From JACJXF01 sp964349045 (GTDB lineage Bacteria > Bacteroidota > Bacteroidia > Bacteroidales > GCA-2748055), in assembly GCA_964349045.1 (NCBI GenBank), contig CAYGFI010000007.1:1-64000 (forward strand): DNA of 64,000 nt. The letters run 5' to 3'. Below the pieces are notes generated by a model. The model was not told the origin of the DNA. It worked only from the letters and a program-made list of their open reading frames with translations, and did not search any database. Position 1 is the stretch's first letter. Each line of letters starts with the position of its first letter. Positions 43,588-52,375 of the stretch are shown piece by piece. The position numbers and the translations under genes are program-made.

Positions 43588-45039
43588 ATGAAAACAAAAT
43601 ACCCCTTAGCTTTTTTCGCTTCGCTCCTTGTTTTGGTAATGATTCAGGAGAGTTGCCGGCAAAAAAAGGACGCTGCAGTTGCCATCCAAATATTTCCCGA
43701 CTCTGTTTTAAATGACGTAAGCCACCATCCGGTTGGAATCAACGTGGATTATTTCATGGATGATGACAACTACCTCAAACCGGCGATCCGCACAGCCGAC
43801 GCCCTGAAGGCAATGGGAGTGAGGTACCTGAGGTATCCCGGTGGCAATAAATCTGACCTGTACCTTTTTTCTGTTCCGCCCTATGAAAAATCACAACCCA
43901 CCCTGGCCAGAACAGGCGAAGGGGCCGTTGGGTATGACAGGGTAATTAAGGACAACCAGGAATACAGGTTTGATGTTCTTGATTTCGATGAGTTTATTAA
44001 AATGTGTCGCGAAACAAATTGCGAGCCGATAGTAGTCGTGGCAGCCGATGAATACCTGGCAAACTATCCTCCCGGAGCCAGGGTAACCAACCGGGAAGGG
44101 CTCATTCGGAATGCCGTTGAATGGGTACGCTATGCCAACATTTTGAAAGGCTACGGGATTAGATATTGGATGATTGGAAATGAATGCTGGCACAAAAACA
44201 ACGAAAATTCAACGGCGGAAATTTATGCAAGGGATGTCGTTGATTTCTCCAAAGCTATGAAAAATGTTGACTCATCCATTTCAATTATTCCTAATGGAAA
44301 CTCGCTTGAGTTTTGCGAGGCAGTGCTGAAAATTGCAGGTGAATACATTGATTATTTCTGTATAAGTAATTATCCTGTATATAACTATAGTGCAGGTTAT
44401 GCAACCTATCGTGACACGCTTCAGGACCTGATGGGACCGGTGAAACGCGCATTAAAAGCTATGGATAATACCGGTTTTAAGGATATGAAGATTATTGTTG
44501 CCGAGTACGGACCTTTTGACTGGGGCTATCTCTGGCCAATGATCAATGATATGGGCCATAACCTTTATAACTTCGAAATGACCGGTGAACAACTTCTTGA
44601 ACCGGGAATTGACTTTTCCTGTTACTGGAATACCCGTTGGATTAATAACGACTCACTTGAGAACAGCGTTTATGACGCACTTGATAAACACGGGAATTTT
44701 AATGCCATAGGATACGGACTCATGATCTGGGGGAATTACCTTGGTGAAAAAATGGTCAGCACAACAGCAACTGTTCAAATAAGGTCATTTGCAAGTTTTA
44801 GCCCTGTTGAAGGCATCCTTTATGTTTACCTTGTCAATAAAGCTGAAGAAACTGTTCCGGTAAACCTGAAGGTCGAAGGACACAGGGTGAAATCTATTGA
44901 GTCTTTCGGTCAGCTTACAGGTACCGGCCCCGATGACGTTAACCCGGTTTGGGAAGATAATCTGAAATTGTCGCGGAAAGATCTGAATCAGCTTGAACTT
45001 CCGGGTGTGTCAATATCAGTTATTAAGGTTAAATTGTAA
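43588..45039 (+). CDS. GH51/GH39-like clan-A glycosidase
   Basis: The 483-aa exported protein (hydrophobic start, possible lipobox at Cys23) has a TIM barrel with WMIGNECWHKNNEN supplying acid/base Glu199 and KIIVAEYGPFDWG supplying nucleophile Glu306. LRYPGGNKSDLY at 81-92 is the characteristic early strand of GH51-type arabinofuranosidases. A beta-sandwich forms the C-terminal part. The spacing of the two Glu residues (107) suits a retaining clan-A enzyme. Alpha-L-arabinofuranosidase is the best guess; GH39 and GH30 are alternatives. It lies in the operon 18 bp before the beta-helix gene. Confidence 0.7.
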   Translation: MKTKYPLAFFASLLVLVMIQESCRQKKDAAVAIQIFPDSVLNDVSHHPVGINVDYFMDDDNYLKPAIRTADALKAMGVRYLRYPGGNKSDLYLFSVPPYEKSQPTLARTGEGAVGYDRVIKDNQEYRFDVLDFDEFIKMCRETNCEPIVVVAADEYLANYPPGARVTNREGLIRNAVEWVRYANILKGYGIRYWMIGNECWHKNNENSTAEIYARDVVDFSKAMKNVDSSISIIPNGNSLEFCEAVLKIAGEYIDYFCISNYPVYNYSAGYATYRDTLQDLMGPVKRALKAMDNTGFKDMKIIVAEYGPFDWGYLWPMINDMGHNLYNFEMTGEQLLEPGIDFSCYWNTRWINNDSLENSVYDALDKHGNFNAIGYGLMIWGNYLGEKMVSTTATVQIRSFASFSPVEGILYVYLVNKAEETVPVNLKVEGHRVKSIESFGQLTGTGPDDVNPVWEDNLKLSRKDLNQLELPGVSISVIKVKL

Positions 45040-45057
45040 ATCACAAACCTGCAAGTC

Positions 45058-46659
45058 ATGACGATAAAAATGCACTTTTTTTTATTCCTGGCCATAATAC
45101 TTACCGCTAATGGCTGCAGGGATGAAGGATCCCCATCTGAAAAACAGGGAGGGAATAAGTATTTTGTGAGTGAATCCGGTAACGATGACAGCAAAGGAAC
45201 ATTCAGGAGTCCCTGGAAAACCATTGAAAAGGTTAACCTGTTAAATCTTAGACCTGGCGATGCAGTGTATTTTAAAGGAGGCAGTACTTTTAACGGAACC
45301 CTGAGGCTTGACTCATCGGATTCAGGAAGTTTGAAAGAAAATGTTCTGATCGGTTCATTCGGTGAGGGTAAGGCCATAATAAACGGCGGAACAGGAGAGG
45401 GACTGGTGGCCGATCGCTGCAACCATCTTGTAATAAAAGACCTTATTTTCAATGGAGATGGAAGGGAAAGCGGAAACCTTACCGATGGGGTCTTTATTGC
45501 TTCTTCTTCGAACCTCGTGGTCGACAATTGCGAGATGTCAGGCTTTCAGCATTCCGGCCTCCATGTGCGTAAAGCTATTGACGTGAAGATAACACATGTT
45601 TATGCGCATAATAACGGTTTCGCTGGTATTCATATTACCGGGGCAACCATGAATGACCCGGTGAACTATGATAACAAAAACCTTTACATAGGATACTGTA
45701 TCGCGGAGAATAACCCCGGAGATCCAACCGTGTTGAAGGGTCACAGCGGGAACGGAATTCTTGCTTCTTCTGTCAATGGCGGGATAATTGAGTTTTGCGA
45801 AGCGTTTAACAACGGATGGGACATGCCTTGGACGGGTAATGGCCCTGTTGGCATCTGGATATGGGATTGCACCGATTTTATTATTCAGTATTGCATTGCC
45901 CACGATAATAAAACCAATCCGGTTGCTGCTGATGGGGGTGGTTTCGATTTTGACGGCGGGGTTTCCAACTCTGTTTTACAATACTGCATCTCTTTTAACA
46001 ATCAGGGACCTGGCATTGGTCTCTTCGAGTTCGGAGCCGCAAAACCCTGGGAAAACAACGTTGTACGCTACAACATAAGCCAGAACGATGGCATCATCAA
46101 CGGAGGGTCGCTTGCAATCTGGAAAGACGAGAAAGCAGGCAAAATGAAGAATTGTGAGATATACAACAATACGTTCTACAACGATACTGTGAACGGAAGG
46201 GCATTATGGGTGTACAACAACTGGGAAGGTTTCAATTTCCGGAACAATATATTCATTTACAAAGGCCCATTCCTGGACCCTGGTCAGAAACTTGTGAATG
46301 AGCTGTTCCAGGGCAATTGCTACAGGAATCTCAGCGGAAATCCTTCTATTGCAGGGTATAAGAGCCTTAGGGATTGGGCCATGGCAACCGGAAATGAGAT
46401 GCTTTCAGACAGCCTTATCGGTTTTTTTACGGATCCATGGCTTATAGCGCCTGGTTCACTCTTCTTAACCGACCCGGATATGATGACCCCGGAAAACCTT
46501 TCTCCTTATGCTCTCAAACCGGGTTCTCCATTAATTGACCGGGGACTTGATCTGAAAAAACTTTTTATGATAGATCCGGGAATACATGATCTTGTCGGAA
46601 ATTCTCTGCCCTATGGCAAAGGATTTGAGGTAGGAGCCCTGGAATATTCGTCCGAATAA
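45058..46659 (+). CDS. Right-handed beta-helix lipoprotein (pectate-lyase-like fold)
   Basis: The 533-aa protein has a lipobox (LTANGC, Cys20) and begins with KYFVSESGNDDSKGTFRSPW, the DUF1565-like cap found on parallel beta-helix enzymes. Repeated coils follow, such as HLVIKDLIFNGDG, LVVDNCEMSGFQHSGLHVR, and YAHNNGFAGIHITG. The fold is used by polysaccharide lyases, GH28-type hydrolases and GH120-like enzymes, so the reaction cannot be chosen. No clear catalytic set was recognised. It is encoded in the plus-strand operon between the GH51-like and TIM-barrel isomerase genes. Confidence 0.72.
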   Translation: MTIKMHFFLFLAIILTANGCRDEGSPSEKQGGNKYFVSESGNDDSKGTFRSPWKTIEKVNLLNLRPGDAVYFKGGSTFNGTLRLDSSDSGSLKENVLIGSFGEGKAIINGGTGEGLVADRCNHLVIKDLIFNGDGRESGNLTDGVFIASSSNLVVDNCEMSGFQHSGLHVRKAIDVKITHVYAHNNGFAGIHITGATMNDPVNYDNKNLYIGYCIAENNPGDPTVLKGHSGNGILASSVNGGIIEFCEAFNNGWDMPWTGNGPVGIWIWDCTDFIIQYCIAHDNKTNPVAADGGGFDFDGGVSNSVLQYCISFNNQGPGIGLFEFGAAKPWENNVVRYNISQNDGIINGGSLAIWKDEKAGKMKNCEIYNNTFYNDTVNGRALWVYNNWEGFNFRNNIFIYKGPFLDPGQKLVNELFQGNCYRNLSGNPSIAGYKSLRDWAMATGNEMLSDSLIGFFTDPWLIAPGSLFLTDPDMMTPENLSPYALKPGSPLIDRGLDLKKLFMIDPGIHDLVGNSLPYGKGFEVGALEYSSE

Positions 46660-46691
46660 ACATACCATAATTCTAAAAGGATACGGAGAAG

Positions 46692-47630
46692 ATGAACAGA
46701 AGAACGTTTACAAAAAAGTCGATGGCTGCTGCAGCCCTCATTGCCATGAAACCCATGGAGCCTTTCCTGGGGGAACAGGCGGATAAGCCCCATGTTCGCC
46801 TGGGTGGACCGCTGTTTGGACGCTATAATAATCCCGATGATTGGATAAAGGTTATTGCTGAAAGCGGGTACAAGGCAGTTTATTGTCCTTTGCAACCCTT
46901 TGCCACGGGCGATGAGATAAAGGCATACAAGGATGCTGCCAACCGTGTCGATGTCATTATTGCTGAAGTAGGCGCCTGGAGCAACCCCATCAGCCCCGAT
47001 GAATCTGAGCGAAAGGAGGCATTGGAGAAATGCATCCAGAACCTTCACCTTGCCGATGAGATTGAAGCCAACTGCTGCGTCAACATCAGTGGATCAAGAA
47101 ATAAAAACCACTGGGCCGGGCCTCATCACGATAACCTGAGCGATCAAACGTTCGATATGGTTGTGGAAGTCACAAGGAAGATTATTGACGAGGTAAAACC
47201 AACCAGGACCTGGTTCACCCTCGAGGCAATGCCATGGTCTTTTCCCCATTCAGCAGATGCTTACCTGCGTTTGATAAAGGCAGTTGACAGGAAGCGGTTT
47301 GGCGTTCACCTCGACCCGGTCAACATGGTTGTAAGCCCCGAGATCTACTTTAACAACGGGGCAATGATAATGGATTGTTTTAAGAAACTGGGACCTTATA
47401 TGAAAAGCTGTCATGCAAAGGATATCCTGCTGAGGGAGGATATTTATACTCCCCATCTTACAGAAGTCATGCCGGGACAAGGCTTTCTTAATTATCCGGT
47501 TTTCCTCAGGGAACTGGCAAAATTAAACAATGTCCCCCTGATGCTGGAGCATTTGCAAACCGAAGCAGAATACAACCAGGCGGCGGATTACATCAGGTCG
47601 GTGGGGAAAGATGGAGGTATCAAAATATAG
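46692..47630 (+). CDS. Exported TIM-barrel sugar isomerase/epimerase-like protein
   Basis: The 312-aa protein starts MNRRTFTKKSMAAAALIAMK, a Tat-like signal. It continues with a xylose-isomerase-like (AP endonuclease 2) barrel. Four metal ligands are visible in the expected order: Glu178 (TLEAMPW), Asp208 (GVHLDPVN), His241 (SCHAKDI) and Glu286 (MLEHLQ). The family isomerises or epimerises keto/aldo sugars with a divalent metal. Tat export would allow cofactor loading in the cytoplasm. Paired with the VOC protein in the same operon, it points to non-hydrolytic sugar chemistry outside the cytoplasm. Confidence 0.78.
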   Translation: MNRRTFTKKSMAAAALIAMKPMEPFLGEQADKPHVRLGGPLFGRYNNPDDWIKVIAESGYKAVYCPLQPFATGDEIKAYKDAANRVDVIIAEVGAWSNPISPDESERKEALEKCIQNLHLADEIEANCCVNISGSRNKNHWAGPHHDNLSDQTFDMVVEVTRKIIDEVKPTRTWFTLEAMPWSFPHSADAYLRLIKAVDRKRFGVHLDPVNMVVSPEIYFNNGAMIMDCFKKLGPYMKSCHAKDILLREDIYTPHLTEVMPGQGFLNYPVFLRELAKLNNVPLMLEHLQTEAEYNQAADYIRSVGKDGGIKI

Positions 47631-47726
47631 CTACTTATACAATGCCAGGGAAAAGACTGGTAAAAAAAGTAGCAGGTTTGAAAATGAAAAGGCAATTAGT
47701 AAACTATAAATAATGGAGGTAACCAA

Positions 47727-50198
47727 ATGAAAAACTTACTTATGGTGTTATGCTTCGCGTTAATCTTTCTCGGATTTTCCTCGTGCAATAAGCCTGACAA
47801 TGCCGGTAAAAAAGCTAATATGCTGACAATTAACCAAACAGGCCGGACTGAAATTCTTTTCAGCCACGGCTGGCGTTTCTATCGCGGTGATGCTGAGTAT
47901 GCTGAAGAGGTTGATTTTGATGACTCTTCCTGGCGTATGGTCGATCTCCCGCATGACTGGAGCGTGGAAGATTTACCCGGAACCGAATCTCCGTTCGATC
48001 CGGATGCAATCGGAGGTATTGATGCAGGGTACCTTGTCGGAGGAACAGGCTGGTACCGGAAATCTTTCCTTGTACCTGCCGGCCTTCGGACGAAGCAGGT
48101 CCATCTTCAGTTTGACGGTATTTATATGAACGCTGATATCTGGCTGAACGGCAAACTTTTGGGTGATCATCCCTATGGTTACACAAGTTTCTGGTACGAT
48201 GTTACAGAAAATATTCAGCCGGGAAAATTAAATGTTCTTGCTGTGAGGGTGAAGAATGAAGGCCGCAACAGCCGCTGGTACAGTGGATCAGGCATATACC
48301 GGCATGTCAGGATGAATATAATGGATCCTTTGCACCTCGGGCACTGGGGTACATTCATCACCACTCCCCTTATTGAACCGGGGAAAGCCATGGTAAATAT
48401 CAGCAGTTCTGTAATTAATAAATCAGATGAAAGTGCAGAAGTAATCCTGGTAACGAAAATTCTTGACAAGAGCGGAACCCAGGTTGCTGAATCAAAATTG
48501 AGTCAGCCGGTACCTGCCAGCAATAATAGGGTCTTTCAGCAGGAGATTGAAGTAAGCTCACCGGAGCTCTGGTCAGTGGATGGTCCATCCCTTTATAGCG
48601 CCGTAATTGAAGTTTACAGCATGAAAGGTGAAAAGCAATCTGCACTCCTTGATAGAACGGAAACAAAATTCGGCATCCGCTACATTTCCATGAATGCAAA
48701 AGACGGATTTATGCTTAATGGCAATCCCCTGCTGCTGAAAGGTGGTTGTATGCACCACGATAACGGACCTCTTGGGGCGGCCGCGTTCGACCGGGCTGAA
48801 GAGCGCCGCGTGGAACTTATGAAAGCCAGCGGGTACAATGCCATACGTTGCGCGCATAATCCACCATCCACGGCTTTCCTGGAAGCCTGCGACCGGCTTG
48901 GCGTCTTGGTCATTGATGAGGCTTTTGATATGTGGAAAGAGCCTAAAAATCCGCAGGATTACCATCTGTATTTTGATGACTGGTGGCAGAAGGATATTGA
49001 AAGTATGATTCTCCGGGACAGGAACCACCCTTCAATAATTTTCTGGAGCATTGGAAATGAGATCCCGGAGAGAGGCAAACCTGAGGGTGCGGCCCTTGCC
49101 CAAAAAATTGCCGGCCACATTAAAGCTTTTGACACGACCCGCCCGGTTACCTCAGCAGTCAACTCGGTCACACCGGATAAAGATCCCTATTTTGCTGTTC
49201 TGGATGTTTGCGGGTATAATTACGCCATCAACGCTTACGTAAGCGATGCAAAACGATTGCCTGAGCGGATCATGTATGCCGCTGAATCGTATCCCCTCGA
49301 AGCGTATGATTATTGGATGGCAGCCCTCGATTACCCCTGGGTTATAGGTGATTTCGTCTGGACCGGCTTCGATTACCTCGGTGAAGCCAGTATAGGCTGG
49401 CTGGGATACCCGCATGAGGGCAGCTTTTTCCCTTGGAATCATGCTTTCTGCGGCGATATAGATATTTGCGGATTTAAAAGGCCTCAATCGTATTACCGCG
49501 ATGTGCTCTGGGGGAACGATAACCAGTTGTCAATTTTTGTAACTCCACCTTCGCCCTCATTTCCTCTGAATCCGAAAAAGGAAGAATGGAGCAAATGGGA
49601 ATGGCAGGATGTGGTTGCCAACTGGAACTGGGAGGGAAATGAGGGCAAGGCGCTGGGTATTGAAGTTTATAGCTCGTGCCAGGAGGTGGAATTGTTCCTG
49701 AACCAGAAATCGCTTGGCAGGAAAAAAACCAACCGGAAAAACGAGTGGATAGCCAGGTGGAATGTGCCATATCAGTCAGGAACGCTGAGCGCTAAAGGGT
49801 ACAATAGTTCTAAGGAAGTTGCATCAGCAGAGTTAAAAACGGCTGATAAACCTGCTAAAATTGTCATGACTGCTGATCGCGCCTCGATCAAAGCCGACGG
49901 TCAGGATCTGAGCTATGTTACCATTGAACTCCTGGATTCAGGAGGCGCAAGAAATCCATTGGCAGAAAATCAGGTTCAGTTTGAGATCGAAGGTCCTGGT
50001 TCCATTTTAGCCGTTGGAAGTTCGAACCCGATGAGCTCTGAAAGCTTCAGGTTGCCGGTAAGGAAGGCATATCAGGGGAGGTGCCTCGTTATCGTCAGAT
50101 CTGGTAATGAGCCGGGAAATATAAAACTAAAGGCAAGTTCAGAGGGACTTTCACCTGCTGAACTTGTGATTACTTCTGCGGGATATAACCAGCTTTGA
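47727..50198 (+). CDS. GH2 beta-galactosidase-like lipoprotein with DUF4982 and C5 domains
   Basis: The 823-aa protein has a lipobox (LGFSSC, Cys20), a GH2 sugar-binding jelly roll (about 45-200), an immunoglobulin-like domain, and a TIM barrel from about 320. SIGNEIPERG gives acid/base Glu445 and MYAAESYPLEAYD gives nucleophile Glu520, the pattern of the GH2 subgroup that lacks LacZ-like small-chain domains. C-terminally a DUF4982-like domain and an Ig-like domain (PAKIVMTADRASIKADGQDL) follow. It is expected to act on beta-galactosides or related beta-linked residues. It is next to the first GH50-like gene, separated by the assembly gap. Confidence 0.88.
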   Translation: MKNLLMVLCFALIFLGFSSCNKPDNAGKKANMLTINQTGRTEILFSHGWRFYRGDAEYAEEVDFDDSSWRMVDLPHDWSVEDLPGTESPFDPDAIGGIDAGYLVGGTGWYRKSFLVPAGLRTKQVHLQFDGIYMNADIWLNGKLLGDHPYGYTSFWYDVTENIQPGKLNVLAVRVKNEGRNSRWYSGSGIYRHVRMNIMDPLHLGHWGTFITTPLIEPGKAMVNISSSVINKSDESAEVILVTKILDKSGTQVAESKLSQPVPASNNRVFQQEIEVSSPELWSVDGPSLYSAVIEVYSMKGEKQSALLDRTETKFGIRYISMNAKDGFMLNGNPLLLKGGCMHHDNGPLGAAAFDRAEERRVELMKASGYNAIRCAHNPPSTAFLEACDRLGVLVIDEAFDMWKEPKNPQDYHLYFDDWWQKDIESMILRDRNHPSIIFWSIGNEIPERGKPEGAALAQKIAGHIKAFDTTRPVTSAVNSVTPDKDPYFAVLDVCGYNYAINAYVSDAKRLPERIMYAAESYPLEAYDYWMAALDYPWVIGDFVWTGFDYLGEASIGWLGYPHEGSFFPWNHAFCGDIDICGFKRPQSYYRDVLWGNDNQLSIFVTPPSPSFPLNPKKEEWSKWEWQDVVANWNWEGNEGKALGIEVYSSCQEVELFLNQKSLGRKKTNRKNEWIARWNVPYQSGTLSAKGYNSSKEVASAELKTADKPAKIVMTADRASIKADGQDLSYVTIELLDSGGARNPLAENQVQFEIEGPGSILAVGSSNPMSSESFRLPVRKAYQGRCLVIVRSGNEPGNIKLKASSEGLSPAELVITSAGYNQL

Positions 50199-50246
50199 GA
50201 AGGTCAGGAGACCTGAAAAACATGGAATAAATGATCCATACTTCCT

Positions 50247-50346
50247 NNNNNNNNNNNNNNNNNNNNNNNNNNNNNNNNNNNNNNNNNNNNNNNNNNNNNN
50301 NNNNNNNNNNNNNNNNNNNNNNNNNNNNNNNNNNNNNNNNNNNNNN
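50247..50346. other. Assembly gap of 100 N hiding the next gene's start
   Basis: Exactly 100 N. The following GH50-like gene is already in its signal peptide at the first base after the gap, so its start codon and ribosome binding site are hidden here. Confidence 0.95.
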
Positions 50347-52230
50347 AAAAAGCCATTTTCCTCTTTAAAAATTATCGCCAGCTTATTGCTTGCAGCTTCC
50401 TGCTCAACAGAACAAGAAACATTCGTGGTGAATTTTGAAGGAAGCCTGACAGAAAAAAAGTGGGCTGTCAGTGAGTTGAACCCTGAGATTCCATCCGACT
50501 GGTCCGGCTTTGAATACCTGACCTTTGATATGAAGTCCTCCACAACGCAAAGGTTTGACATCATTCTCTATGATGCGGAAGGAACCAGGGTATTACGAAT
50601 TAATCCGTTCCAGGGGGTGTGGGTAAGGACATCCATTCCTCTGATTCATTTTCAGAAGAGAAATACCCGTGGGATGGACATGGCTGAAATAGGCAAGACT
50701 CCACGGCCAGGCTGCTGGATTCAATTCACCGGCTCTGTTGGATCCATCACGCAGGTTGATTCACTGGGAATACTTATGCAACATCCCATAGGAATACAGA
50801 CAATGGAAATACGCGACGTAAGACTTACCATGGCAGCTGAAGATTCAATTATTGGCCCTGTACCGGTAGTTGATGAATTCGGGCAGTGGATTCCCGATGA
50901 ATGGACGGGGAAAGCCAAAAATTTTGAGGACTTGAAAACTGCATGGAGCGGGGAGGATGCGGCCCTGGTCCCCGGTGATTTTAAGGTTTCAAAGTATGGC
51001 GGATTCCTGGATGCAAAGACCAGGGCCACGGGATTTTTCAGGATCGAGAAAATTAATGAAAAATGGTGGTTTGTTGATCCTGAAGGCTACCTTTTCTTTT
51101 CTGCCGGCGCTACTTGCATAACTCCTGGCTGGGGCCTGGCAAGGGTAAAGGGGCGGGAATATATCTATACCGCCCTGCCGCCTGTTAGCCTTAATAATGA
51201 ACTGCCAGTTCCGGAAGAAGCCGATGTACCCCCCGCTTTTTATATGTGGAATATTTCCAGGCGGTTTGGAACAGACTGGTACAACAAATGGATGGACCAC
51301 ACCATCCGCAGGATGGATAGCTGGGGATTGAACACCATTGCGAACTGGTCAGATCTGGCGCTGGGAACCGTTCAACGTAAACCATATGTAGCAGACATTA
51401 GCGGTGGATGGGGTATTGACGCCGGCACTATGGGACTTCCCGACGTTTATGCCAGTGATTATGCCGCCAGAGTGGATGAGGCTGCAGCACGGCAGTGTGC
51501 TCCGCTTAAAAAAGATAAATACCTCCTGGGTTATTTTATCGGTAACGAGCAACCCTGGCCTGGCAGGGAGCAGGAACTTGCAAATGTTATCCTTAGCGGG
51601 GATGACATACCCATGAAAGCCGCTCTCAAAAAATACCTTGCAGACGGAGATACCAAGGAAAAGCGCAAAGACTTCATTTATAAGACCTATACCCAATTCA
51701 TCAGAATCGTTAATGAAGCCATAAAAAAACATGACCCGAATCACCTGAACCTGGGGATCCGTTTCGGCGGGCATGCTCCCGATGAGATAATTATTTGCTC
51801 AAAGGATTATTTTGATGTATTCAGCATAAACGTATATAACTATTCGGTTGACCCGGAAATGATGCAGAAAATATACGACCTTACAGGTTTGCCAATAGTC
51901 ATAGGGGAGTTCCATTTCGGTACGGCAGGGCGCGGCCTTTCGCCTTGGCTGGCGCAGGTAAGTAACCTTGAAGAGAGGGGCACAGGTTACCGGTATTATG
52001 TTGAAAATGCAGCAGCACATCCTGCACTTATAGGCACGCACTGGTTCCAGTGGATTGATCAGCCAAACACCGGTCGTGGCGATGGAGAGAGTGGACTGAT
52101 TGGATTTGTGGATGTAACAGATCGTCCGTACGGCGACCTGGTTGAGGCTTCAAAAGCAACGTTCAGAAGGCTCTATAATGTTCATTCAGGTAAAGAACCT
52201 CCTTTCAGCAGAAATGCAAAGGTTCAATGA
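50347..52230 (+). CDS. GH50-like beta-agarase-family lipoprotein (5' end in assembly gap)
   Basis: The frame is open from the first bases after the gap, reading KKPFSSLKIIASLLLAASC, a lipoprotein signal, so the true ATG lies inside the N run; a TTG start at 50386 would be artefactual. The body has an N-terminal beta-sandwich and then a barrel starting VVDEFGQWIPDEW with KYGGFLDAKTRATGFFRIEK and WWFVDPEGYLFFSAGATC, matching the GH50 agarase pattern. YFIGNEQPW and IVIGEFHFGTAGRG supply the acid/base and nucleophile Glu. It is a close paralogue of the gene at 61786. Activity on agar-like beta-galactan is the family expectation, not shown here. Confidence 0.75.
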   Translation, partial: KKPFSSLKIIASLLLAASCSTEQETFVVNFEGSLTEKKWAVSELNPEIPSDWSGFEYLTFDMKSSTTQRFDIILYDAEGTRVLRINPFQGVWVRTSIPLIHFQKRNTRGMDMAEIGKTPRPGCWIQFTGSVGSITQVDSLGILMQHPIGIQTMEIRDVRLTMAAEDSIIGPVPVVDEFGQWIPDEWTGKAKNFEDLKTAWSGEDAALVPGDFKVSKYGGFLDAKTRATGFFRIEKINEKWWFVDPEGYLFFSAGATCITPGWGLARVKGREYIYTALPPVSLNNELPVPEEADVPPAFYMWNISRRFGTDWYNKWMDHTIRRMDSWGLNTIANWSDLALGTVQRKPYVADISGGWGIDAGTMGLPDVYASDYAARVDEAAARQCAPLKKDKYLLGYFIGNEQPWPGREQELANVILSGDDIPMKAALKKYLADGDTKEKRKDFIYKTYTQFIRIVNEAIKKHDPNHLNLGIRFGGHAPDEIIICSKDYFDVFSINVYNYSVDPEMMQKIYDLTGLPIVIGEFHFGTAGRGLSPWLAQVSNLEERGTGYRYYVENAAAHPALIGTHWFQWIDQPNTGRGDGESGLIGFVDVTDRPYGDLVEASKATFRRLYNVHSGKEPPFSRNAKVQ

Positions 52231-52375
52231 AAGAACCGGATGCTGATGAATAATTATTTTATCAATTAAGCATAGCATGATAACCGGCATGCCTGGTTCG
52301 GTTATAAATACGTGTGGTTAACAACTATGTCAACACTGAGAAATTGTCGCAACATAAATTCATAATTCATAAAAT

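Noticed and set aside
50386..50388. TTG at 50386 as the start of the first GH50-like gene
   Set aside because: The frame is open back to the N gap and encodes a complete signal peptide core upstream, so the start is hidden in the gap.
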